From NCBI RefSeq assembly GCF_014268275.3, contig NZ_CP077084.1, forward strand, positions 4,526,001 through 4,590,000: a DNA stretch of 64,000 bases, given 5' to 3'. The translations under genes and the position numbers were made by a program. Positions 57,005 through 64,000 of the stretch are shown piece after piece; the stretch's first letter is position 1, and each line of letters begins with the position of its first letter. The notes beneath the pieces are model-generated. The model was not told where the DNA came from and searched no databases. It saw nothing but the letters and a program-made list of their open reading frames with translations. Source of the stretch: Pseudomonas tritici. GTDB taxonomy: Bacteria > Pseudomonadota > Gammaproteobacteria > Pseudomonadales > Pseudomonadaceae.

Positions 57005-57745
57005 TCAATCCATGAAGCCCTGGAGCTTCAATTCGATGGAACGCGGGTTCTCGCCCTCGGCAATCGACAGAATGCCTTCGAGCAACATTTCGCGGTAACG
57101 CGACTGGCGCATGGCAATCGACTTGAGCTTGCTGGCCACCGGCAACAACACCAGGTTGGCACTGGCCACACCGTAGATGGTGGCGACAAATGCCACGGCA
57201 ATACCGCTGCCCAGTTGCGACGGATCGGCGAGGTTGCCCATCACGTGGATCAGGCCCATCACCGCACCGATGATGCCGATGGTCGGCGCGTAGCCGCCCA
57301 TGCTTTCATAGACTTTGGCGGCGTTGATGTCGCGGCTTTCCTGGGTGTAGAAATCCACTTCCAGGATGCTGCGGATCGCTTCCGGCTCGGCGCCGTCCAC
57401 CAGTAATTGCAGGCCTTTGCGCGCGTAGCTGTCGGGCTCCGCATCGGCCACGCCTTCCAGGCCCAGCAGGCCTTCCTTGCGTGCGGTGAGGCTCCAGTTG
57501 ACCACGCGGTCGATGCCGCCTGGCAGGTCCACGCGAGGCGGAAAAATGATCCATATCAGAATCTGCATGGCGCGCTTGAACGAGCTCATGGGCGATTGCA
57601 GCAACGCCGCGCCCACGGTGCCACCGATCACGATCAGCGCCGCCGGGCCGTTGGCCAGGGCGCCGAGGTGGCCGCCCTCAAGGTAGTTGCCGCCGATAAT
57701 CGCGACAAACGCCATGATGATGCCGATCAGGCTCAAGACATCCAT
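57005..57745 (-). CDS. motC: Flagellar motor stator protein MotC
   Basis: 246 residues from the ATG at 57745 (GGAGG upstream; the in-frame TTG at 57754 stands too close to it). It is a MotA-type protein with four membrane segments (about 4-24, 31-49, 150-172, 182-204) and the proline-containing MotA/ExbB signature (IGIIGAVMGLIHVM). It forms the proton channel with MotD. The start overlaps the cheB stop by one base. Confidence 0.92.
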   Translation of the reverse strand: MDVLSLIGIIMAFVAIIGGNYLEGGHLGALANGPAALIVIGGTVGAALLQSPMSSFKRAMQILIWIIFPPRVDLPGGIDRVVNWSLTARKEGLLGLEGVADAEPDSYARKGLQLLVDGAEPEAIRSILEVDFYTQESRDINAAKVYESMGGYAPTIGIIGAVMGLIHVMGNLADPSQLGSGIAVAFVATIYGVASANLVLLPVASKLKSIAMRQSRYREMLLEGILSIAEGENPRSIELKLQGFMD

Positions 57746-58875
57746 CAGAGGCAAGCCTCCACCAGATGCTTGCCAATGTCGTCCAGGCTGTAGACCGCGT
57801 CGGCCAGGTCCGCTTTGACGATGGCCATGGGCATGCCATAGATCACACAGCTGGCTTCGTCCTGGGCCCAGATGGCGCTGCCGCCCTGCTTGAGCAGGCG
57901 CGCGCCTTCACGGCCGTCGGCGCCCATGCCGGTGAGCACCACCGCCAGAACTTTGTCGCCGTAGGACTTGGCGGCCGAACCAAAGGTGATATCCACGCAC
58001 GGCTTGTAGTTCAGGCGCTCATCGCCCGGCAGGATTTTGATCGCACCACGGCCATCCACCATCATCTGCTTGCCACCCGGGGCCAGCAGCGCCAGGCCAG
58101 GACGCAGGATGTCGCCATCCTCGGCTTCCTTGACGCTGATGCGGCACAGCTTGTCCAGGCGCTCGGCAAAGGCCTTGGTGAAGGCGGCAGGCATGTGCTG
58201 GATCAACACGATCGGCGCCGGGAAATTGGCCGGCAGTTGGGTCAATACGCGTTGCAGGGCAACCGGGCCGCCCGTGGACGTACCAATAGCGACCAGCTTG
58301 TAGGCTTTACGCTTAGGTGCAGGCGAATGCGCACTTGGCGCAGACGCACGTGCCGGCATCACCGCAGGCCGTGCAACCGGGGCCGGGGCCGGAGCTGGGC
58401 GACTGAATGAGGAACTAGCGGGTGCAGCAGGGGCCACCACCGGTGCAGGCGCTGGCGCGCTGAATAAGCTGCGACGGTTACTGCGCGAAATGCTGTGCAC
58501 CTTCTCGCACAGCATCTGCTTGACCTTCTCAGGATTGCGCGAGATGTCTTCGAAATTCTTCGGCAAGAAGTCCACTGCGCCAGCGTCCAACGCGTCGAGG
58601 GTCACTCGGGCGCCTTCGTGGGTCAGCGAGGAGAACATCAATACCGGGGTCGGGCAGCGTTGCATGATGTGCCGAACTGCCGTGATGCCATCCATCATCG
58701 GCATCTCGTAGTCCATGGTGATCACGTCCGGTTTCAACGCAATGGCTTGATCAATCGCCTCTTTACCGTTGGTGGCCGTGCCGACCACCTGGATCGTTGG
58801 ATCAGCGGAAAGAATTTCCGAGACGCGGCGACGGAAGAAACCCGAATCGTCCACCACCAGGACCTTGACTGCCAT
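57745..58875 (-). CDS. cheB: Chemotaxis methylesterase/deamidase CheB
   Basis: 376 residues from the ATG at 58875 with GGAG upstream. Receiver domain at 1-120 ([13 protein letters not shown], phospho-Asp in [12 protein letters not shown]), an Ala/Pro-rich linker (about 140-180), and the esterase domain with Ser in [11 protein letters not shown], His in [11 protein letters not shown] and Asp in GMGADGREG. It demethylates chemoreceptors when phosphorylated by CheA. No cheR is present in this operon part. Confidence 0.94.
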   Translation of the reverse strand: MAVKVLVVDDSGFFRRRVSEILSADPTIQVVGTATNGKEAIDQAIALKPDVITMDYEMPMMDGITAVRHIMQRCPTPVLMFSSLTHEGARVTLDALDAGAVDFLPKNFEDISRNPEKVKQMLCEKVHSISRSNRRSLFSAPAPAPVVAPAAPASSSFSRPAPAPAPVARPAVMPARASAPSAHSPAPKRKAYKLVAIGTSTGGPVALQRVLTQLPANFPAPIVLIQHMPAAFTKAFAERLDKLCRISVKEAEDGDILRPGLALLAPGGKQMMVDGRGAIKILPGDERLNYKPCVDITFGSAAKSYGDKVLAVVLTGMGADGREGARLLKQGGSAIWAQDEASCVIYGMPMAIVKADLADAVYSLDDIGKHLVEACL

Positions 58876-58922
58876 AAACACTCCGTTAGGCGGGGCGGGC
58901 TAACCGCCCTGCCCCACCAGAA

Positions 58923-61139
58923 TCAAATACGCCGAGCGGCGTAACGCTTGAGCATGCTCGGAACATCGAGAATCAGCGCGATCCGACCGTCACCGGTGAT
59001 GGTCGCACCCGACATGCCCGGGGTTCCCTGCAGCATTTTGCCCAAAGGCTTGATGACCACCTCTTCCTGGCCAACCAACTGATCGACGACAAAGCCGATA
59101 CGCTGGGTGCCCACGGAGAGAATCACCACATGGCCTTCGCGCTGCTCTTCATGGGCAGCCGAAGCGACCAGCCAGCGCTTGAGGTAGAACAGTGGCAACG
59201 CCTTGTCGCGCACAATCACCACTTCCTGGCCGTCCACCACGTTGGTGCGCGACAGGTCGAGGTGGAAGATCTCGTTGACGTTGACCAGCGGGAAGGCGAA
59301 GGCCTGGTTGCCCAGCATCACCATCAGGGTCGGCATGATCGCCAGGGTCAACGGCACCTTGATGACGATCTTCGAGCCCTGGCCCTTGGTCGAGTAGATG
59401 TTGATCGAGCCGTTGAGCTGGCTGATCTTGGTCTTCACCACGTCCATGCCCACACCGCGACCAGACACGTCGGAAATCTCGGTTTTGGTCGAGAAGCCCG
59501 GGGCAAAGATCAGGTTGTAGCATTCGCTATCGGTCAGGCGGTCGGCGGCGTCCTTGTCCATCACGCCACGCTTGACTGCGATATTACGCAATATGGCCGG
59601 GTCCATGCCTTTGCCGTCATCGGTGATCGACAGCAGGATGTGGTCGCCCTCTTGCTCCGCCGCCAGGATCACCTTGCCGCCACGGGACTTGCCCGAGGCT
59701 TCGCGTTCTTCCGGGGTTTCGACGCCGTGGTCGACGGCGTTGCGCACCAAGTGGACCAGCGGGTCGGCCAGGGCCTCGACAAGGTTCTTGTCGAGGTCGG
59801 TTTCTTCACCCACCAGTTCCAGGTTGATCTCTTTCTTCAACTGGCGCGCCAAGTCGCGAACCAGGCGCGGGAAGCGGCCGAAGACTTTCTTGATCGGCTG
59901 CATCCGCGTTTTCATCACGGCGGTCTGCAGGTCGGCAGTCACCACATCCAGGTTCGACACGGCCTTTTGCATGGCTTCATCGCCGCTGCTCAGGCCCAGG
60001 CGCACCAGGCGATTACGCACCAGTACCAGTTCGCCGACCATGTTCATGATGTCGTCCAGGCGTGCGGTATCAACGCGCACGGTGGTTTCGGCTTCACTGG
60101 CAGGCTTCTCGGCAACCGGTGCCGCTGCAGCACGTGCAGGCGCCGGAGCGGCGGCCGGTGCGGGCGCAGGCTTGGCGGCCGGTGCAGGGGCGGCGGCTTT
60201 GGCGGCAACCGGTGCAGCCGTGGCCACCGCAGCGGCCGGAGCAACTTCGCTGAACTTGCCCTTGCCGTGCAACTCGTCCAACAGGGATTCGAATTCGTGA
60301 TCGGAAATCAACCCATCGCCTGCCGGTGCAGCAGCGGCAGGCGCTGCAGTGTTGGCAGCCGCTGCAGGCGTGGCGGCGACGGCCGGCAAGGCATCGGCCG
60401 CGAAGGTGCCCTTGCCATGCAGTTGGTCGAGCAACGCTTCAAATTCGTCGTCGGTGATGTCAGTGCTGACGGGCGCGGCAGGTGCCGCGGCAGCCGCCGC
60501 CGGTGGCACGGCGTCGGCCGCGAACTGGCCTTTGCCGTGCAACTGGTCGAGCAGGGATTCGAACTCAGCGTCGGTAATGTCTTCGCTGGTCGGCGCCGCT
60601 GCCGGAGCAACGGCGGCCGGTGCTTCTGCCTCGGCCTTGACGGCACTGAGGGAGTTGAGCAGCTGTTCGAACTCGCTGTCGGTCACGTCCGGCTCGGCCT
60701 CAGCCAACGGCTCAGGCGCCGCTTCTGCTACCGGCGCAGCCGACAGGTCGGCGGGCTCCGCATAACGTGCCAGCGCAGCCAACAGTTCCGGCGTGGCCGC
60801 GGTGATCGGGGAACGTTCGCGGACTTCGCTGAACATCCCGTTGACCGCATCCAGAGCTTCGAGAATCACGTCCATCAACTCCGAATCAACGTGACGCTCA
60901 CCCTTGCGCAGGATGTCGAACACGTTCTCGGCGATGTGGCAGCACTCCACCAGCTCATGGAGCTGGAGGAAGCCGGCGCCCCCTTTTACAGTGTGAAAAC
61001 CGCGAAAAATTGCATTGAGCAGGTTCGCATCATCTGGTCGGCTTTCCAGCTCGACCAGCTGTTCGGACAGCTGCTCTAAAATTTCGCCGGCCTCTACAAG
61101 GAAATCCTGAAGGATTTCTTCATCGGCGCCGAAGCTCAT
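58923..61139 (-). CDS. cheA: Chemotaxis histidine kinase CheA
   Basis: 738 residues. P1 Hpt domain with His49 in FHTVKGGAGFL; a very long Ala/Pro-rich linker (about 130-350); dimerisation P3 (RVDTARLDDIMNMVGELVLVRNRL); ATP-binding P4 (HLVRNAVDHGVETPEER, DDGKGMD, FAPGFSTKTEISDVSGRGVGMDVV, split); and CheW-like P5 at the C terminus. No separate CheY-binding P2 is obvious. The linker carries three close copies of a motif ITDxEFExLLDxLHGKG and a fourth, weaker one, spaced 35-50 residues apart. Confidence 0.95.
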   Translation of the reverse strand: MSFGADEEILQDFLVEAGEILEQLSEQLVELESRPDDANLLNAIFRGFHTVKGGAGFLQLHELVECCHIAENVFDILRKGERHVDSELMDVILEALDAVNGMFSEVRERSPITAATPELLAALARYAEPADLSAAPVAEAAPEPLAEAEPDVTDSEFEQLLNSLSAVKAEAEAPAAVAPAAAPTSEDITDAEFESLLDQLHGKGQFAADAVPPAAAAAAPAAPVSTDITDDEFEALLDQLHGKGTFAADALPAVAATPAAAANTAAPAAAAPAGDGLISDHEFESLLDELHGKGKFSEVAPAAAVATAAPVAAKAAAPAPAAKPAPAPAAAPAPARAAAAPVAEKPASEAETTVRVDTARLDDIMNMVGELVLVRNRLVRLGLSSGDEAMQKAVSNLDVVTADLQTAVMKTRMQPIKKVFGRFPRLVRDLARQLKKEINLELVGEETDLDKNLVEALADPLVHLVRNAVDHGVETPEEREASGKSRGGKVILAAEQEGDHILLSITDDGKGMDPAILRNIAVKRGVMDKDAADRLTDSECYNLIFAPGFSTKTEISDVSGRGVGMDVVKTKISQLNGSINIYSTKGQGSKIVIKVPLTLAIMPTLMVMLGNQAFAFPLVNVNEIFHLDLSRTNVVDGQEVVIVRDKALPLFYLKRWLVASAAHEEQREGHVVILSVGTQRIGFVVDQLVGQEEVVIKPLGKMLQGTPGMSGATITGDGRIALILDVPSMLKRYAARRI

Positions 61140-61150
61140 GTGGGTGCTCC

Positions 61151-61939
61151 TTAGAAGCCTAAACTGGATAACAGGTCATCAACATCATCCTGACCCGATA
61201 CAACGTCTTCACGTTTATCGGCATGAATCTGCGGACCTTCACCCTTGGCGAGATGTTTTTGTGGATCTTTTTCCGAGAGGATCGCTTCGCGGTCATGTTC
61301 GATACCGGCAAAACGGTCTACCTGGCCTGCCATAAGCACTAATTTGAGCAAGTTGCTTTCCACTTCGGTGACCAACTGGGTCACACGCTTGATCACCTGG
61401 CCGGTGAGGTCCTGGTAATCCTGGGCGAGCAGAATGTCGTTGAGGTTGCTGGAAACCGTGCGGTTTTCCTGCTCGCTGCGTGACAAGAACCCTTCGACCC
61501 GACGCGCCAGCTCACGAAACTCTTCAGCCCCGACTTCGCGACGCATGAAGCGGCCCCAGTCAACGCTGAGGGCCTGGGCTTCGGTGGCCATGCCATTGAC
61601 CAGGGGCGTGGCATTTTCCACCAGGTCCATGGTGCGGTTGGCCGCCGCCTCAGTCAGCCTGACCACGTAGGACAGGCGTTCGGTGGCATCGGTGATTTGC
61701 GAAATTTCTTCGGCCTGGGGCATATGCGGGTCAATCTGGAAATTGACGATCGCACTGTGCAGCTCGCGCGTGAGCTTGCCCACTTCCTGATACAGGCCGC
61801 GGTCACGGGTCTGGTTGAGCTCATGGATCAACTGCACCGCGTCGCCGAACTGGCCTTTTTCAAGGCTTTCGACCAACTGGTGAGCATGCTTTTTCAGGGT
61901 CGACTCAAAGTCTCCCTGTGACGTTTCTTTATGCTCCAT
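61151..61939 (-). CDS. cheZ: CheY-P phosphatase CheZ
   Basis: 262 residues. Long helical hairpin; the catalytic Gln lies in ILLAQDYQDLTGQVIKRV (~172), the family hallmark. The C-terminal end, DVVSGQDDVDDLLSSLGF, is the CheY-binding helix. It dephosphorylates CheY at the pole. It is encoded between cheY and cheA. Confidence 0.94.
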   Translation of the reverse strand: MEHKETSQGDFESTLKKHAHQLVESLEKGQFGDAVQLIHELNQTRDRGLYQEVGKLTRELHSAIVNFQIDPHMPQAEEISQITDATERLSYVVRLTEAAANRTMDLVENATPLVNGMATEAQALSVDWGRFMRREVGAEEFRELARRVEGFLSRSEQENRTVSSNLNDILLAQDYQDLTGQVIKRVTQLVTEVESNLLKLVLMAGQVDRFAGIEHDREAILSEKDPQKHLAKGEGPQIHADKREDVVSGQDDVDDLLSSLGF

Positions 61940-61957
61940 AGCTCCCCCGCGATGGCA

Positions 61958-62332
61958 TTAGCCGTGGATGCGTTCGAAGATTTTTTCGATCTTCTCTTTC
62001 AAGGCCAATGCAGTGAATGGCTTGACCACGTAACCGTTAACCCCGGCTTGGGCGGCTTCGATGATCTGCTCACGCTTGGCTTCGGCGGTCACCATCAGCA
62101 CAGGAAGGCTGCGCAGCTTTTCGTCAGCACGCACGTGGCGCAGCAAGTCGATACCGGTCATGCCCGGCATGTTCCAGTCTGTTACCAGAAAGTCGATGCT
62201 GCCGCTGTTGAGGATCGGAATGGCTGTGATGCCGTCATCCGCCTCGACCGTGTTAGTGAACCCAAGGTCACGCAACAGGTTTTTTATGATCCGCCGCATC
62301 GTTGAGAAGTCATCAACGATGAGGATTTTCAT
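61958..62332 (-). CDS. cheY: Chemotaxis response regulator CheY
   Basis: 124 residues from the ATG at 62332, a single receiver domain: acidic pair in [12 protein letters not shown], phospho-Asp in [13 protein letters not shown], Thr in MVTAEAKRE and Lys in YVVKPFTA. Phospho-CheY binds the flagellar switch FliM. The 5' leader to fliA is about 170 bp and contains a small GC-rich hairpin (about 62437-62449). Confidence 0.95.
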   Translation of the reverse strand: MKILIVDDFSTMRRIIKNLLRDLGFTNTVEADDGITAIPILNSGSIDFLVTDWNMPGMTGIDLLRHVRADEKLRSLPVLMVTAEAKREQIIEAAQAGVNGYVVKPFTALALKEKIEKIFERIHG

Positions 62333-62501
62333 GTTCTTGTCCAATTCGACCTCCAAGCAGTCTTAAACGCGCCCAGCACCTGGACGCGCCATTTCATTCA
62401 ACAGGCATTACACAAAAAGGACTGCCGGGGCCACCACGGGTCGAACCCGCGAAGGTCAATCACCGTCGCGGTATCGTCTGCAGTGCCCCCCACACTGCCT
62501 G

Positions 62502-63242
62502 TCAGCGCGCTCGCCACTCTCCCAAACGCCCCCGCAAGCGGGCTGCGCACTGGCTATGCAACTGGCTGACCCGCGATTCACTGACCCCCAGGACCTCACC
62601 GATTTCCTTGAGGTTCAGCTCTTCGTCGTAGTACAGCGCCAACACCAGCCGCTCACGCTCCGGCAAATTGGCAATCGCTTCCGCCAGCGCCCCCTGGAAG
62701 CGTTCATCTTCCAAGTCGCGCGATGGCTCCATATGAGCGCTCGCGCCGTCTTCGTGCAGCCCTTCGTGTTCGCCGTCCTGCAACAGGTCGTCGAAACTGA
62801 ACAAGCGGCTGCCCAAGGTATCGTTCAAAATCCCGTAATAATCGTCGAGACTCAATTGGAGTTCGGCCGCAACTTCGTGATCTTTAGCGTCGCGACCGGT
62901 TTTTGCTTCAATTGCGCGAATTGCGTCACTGACCATGCGCGTATTGCGGTGTACCGAACGCGGCGCCCAGTCGCCTTTACGCACTTCATCGAGCATCGCG
63001 CCACGGATACGGATACCCGCATACGTCTCGAAACTCGCCCCCTTGCTCGCGTCGTATTTGGTCGACACTTCGAGCAAACCGATCATGCCGGCCTGGATCA
63101 AGTCTTCGACCTGGACGCTGGCGGGCAGGCGTGCCAGCAAGTGATAGGCAATGCGCTTGACCAAGGGCGCGTAGCGCTCGATCAACTCGCCCTGGCTGTC
63201 ACGGGCAGACTTCTTGTAAGCGTTGTAGCCGTTCGCTGTCAT
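62502..63242 (-). CDS. fliA: Flagellar sigma factor FliA (sigma-28)
   Basis: 246 residues from the ATG at 63242, which overlaps the fleN stop by 4 bp; the open frame before it is the overlap with fleN. Regions 2 (YAPLVKRIAYHLLARLP, DLIQAGMIGLLEVSTKYD, FETYAGIRIRGAMLDEVRKGDW), 3 and 4 (LPERERLVLALYYDEELNLKEIGEVLGVSESRVSQLHSQ, split) are complete. It transcribes late flagellar genes; a matching promoter is seen in front of cheV. Confidence 0.95.
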   Translation of the reverse strand: MTANGYNAYKKSARDSQGELIERYAPLVKRIAYHLLARLPASVQVEDLIQAGMIGLLEVSTKYDASKGASFETYAGIRIRGAMLDEVRKGDWAPRSVHRNTRMVSDAIRAIEAKTGRDAKDHEVAAELQLSLDDYYGILNDTLGSRLFSFDDLLQDGEHEGLHEDGASAHMEPSRDLEDERFQGALAEAIANLPERERLVLALYYDEELNLKEIGEVLGVSESRVSQLHSQCAARLRGRLGEWRAR

Positions 63243-64000
63243 AGCACCGGTCCTGCGCTCGTCTGATGCACCAATCGCTCGACGAAAAACTCCAGATGCC
63301 CCCGAGGGTTGGCGGGCAACGGCCAGGTATCGACCTTCTGGGCAATAGCCTTGAACGCCAATGCGCATTTGGAACGAGGGAACGCTTCGTAGACTGCACG
63401 CTGCTTTTGCACAGCCTTGCGCACACACTCGTCGTAGGGAACTGCGCCAACGTATTGTAAGGCGACATCGAGGAAGCGGTCCGTGACCTTGGTCAACTTG
63501 GCGAACAGGTTGCGCCCTTCCTGCGGGCTCTGGGCCATGTTGGCCAGGACGCGGAAGCGGTTCATGCCGTAGTCGCGGTTAAGCAGTTTGATCAGGGCGT
63601 AGGCGTCGGTGATCGAGGTGGGTTCATCGCAGACCACCAGCAAGACTTCCTGCGCGGCGCGCACGAAGCTGACCACTGACTCGCCGATCCCGGCGGCGGT
63701 GTCGATCACCAGCACGTCGAGGTTGTCGCCGATATCACTGAACGCCTGGATCAGGCCGGCATGCTGCGCTGGGCTCAGGTGCACCATGCTCTGGGTGCCA
63801 GAGGCGGCCGGCACGATGCGGATGCCACCGGGGCCCTGCAGCAGCACATCGCGCAGCTCGCAGCGGCCCTCGATCACATCGGCAAGGGTGTGTTTGGGCG
63901 TCAGCCCCAGCAGAACGTCGACGTTCGCCAGCCCCAGGTCAGCATCCAGCAGCATGACGCGACGGCCAAGCTCTGCCAGGGCCAGGGACAAATTCACTGA
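63239..64000 (-). CDS. fleN: Flagellar number regulator FleN, partial (N terminus outside window)
   Basis: About 253 residues are visible. The frame continues past the right edge, where the Walker A (KGGVGKT) part must lie. Visible are VMLLDADLGLANVDVLLGL, VLVIDTAAGIGESVVSF and VVCDEPTSITDAYALIKLL, as in MinD-like FlhG/FleN. FleN antagonises the master activator FleQ and keeps polar flagella at one. It overlaps fliA by 4 bp. Confidence 0.92.
   Translation of the reverse strand, partial: SVNLSLALAELGRRVMLLDADLGLANVDVLLGLTPKHTLADVIEGRCELRDVLLQGPGGIRIVPAASGTQSMVHLSPAQHAGLIQAFSDIGDNLDVLVIDTAAGIGESVVSFVRAAQEVLLVVCDEPTSITDAYALIKLLNRDYGMNRFRVLANMAQSPQEGRNLFAKLTKVTDRFLDVALQYVGAVPYDECVRKAVQKQRAVYEAFPRSKCALAFKAIAQKVDTWPLPANPRGHLEFFVERLVHQTSAGPVL

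Noticed and set aside
59130-61079. 649-residue open frame opposite cheA
   Set aside because: The repeat-like Gly/Arg/Cys pattern merely mirrors the Ala/Pro linker of CheA.
62430-62495. tRNA-like stretch (GGGTTCGACCC on the minus strand) between fliA and cheY
   Set aside because: The T-arm look is not supported by a D arm, an anticodon arm of proper spacing or a paired acceptor stem; it is more likely a leader hairpin.

Overview
The window looks like a chromosomal segment of a fluorescent Pseudomonas, most likely of the P. fluorescens group. The evidence is the high GC content, the pyoverdine core genes (pvdS, pvdG, pvdL, pvdH and an mbtH-like gene), a Pseudomonas-style motility/chemotaxis operon (fleN-fliA-cheY-cheZ-cheA-cheB-motC-motD-parA-cheW) and an atu acyclic-terpene cluster. 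No rRNA, tRNA, CRISPR array or intact insertion sequence was seen.

Layout. (1) 1-4.6 kb: the end of an M18 aminopeptidase gene, a small membrane protein, an MscS-type channel and an exported M20 amidohydrolase. (2) 4.7-7.5 kb: mbtH-like gene, pvdH and an AmpD-type amidase. (3) 7.6-13.1 kb: a two-component system divergent from a dsbD-tlpA-dsbG thiol/disulfide operon. (4) 13.2-21.8 kb: three tandem paralogous genes of about 2.7 kb, with no function that I recognise. Each codes for a multidomain beta-rich protein without a signal peptide, and each has a lux-box-like palindrome 92-97 bp before its start. (5) 21.9-36.4 kb: pvdL (a 12.9 kb NRPS gene), pvdG and, divergently, pvdS. (6) 36.5-46.7 kb: a periplasmic binding protein, then atuR divergent from atuABCDEF. 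(7) 46.8-53.5 kb: exonuclease, ppnP, MOSC protein, cheV, a small helical protein, a NarL-type two-component pair and a YegS-type lipid kinase. (8) 53.5-64 kb: the flagellar/chemotaxis operon on the minus strand, running off the right edge inside fleN.

How they work together. PvdS, under a Fur box, should switch on pvdG-pvdL, pvdH and the mbtH-like gene; I can see an iron-starvation (TAAAT-N16-CGT type) box upstream of each of these three units. PvdH makes L-2,4-diaminobutyrate, PvdL builds the acylated Glu-Tyr-Dab chromophore precursor, PvdG is the editing thioesterase and the MbtH protein assists adenylation domains. The atu genes turn citronellol/geraniol-type terpenoids into CoA esters and carboxylate geranyl-CoA. 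The chemotaxis genes code for the core signalling array plus the MotCD stator.

The most unusual part is region 4. Three paralogues with the same start context, the same palindrome and different C-terminal modules sit between the dsb operon and pvdL. A decayed copy of the dsbG 3' end lies between the first two paralogues, which suggests that the array grew by duplication. I found no named family for these proteins by eye, and the LuxR-type regulation is an inference from the palindrome.
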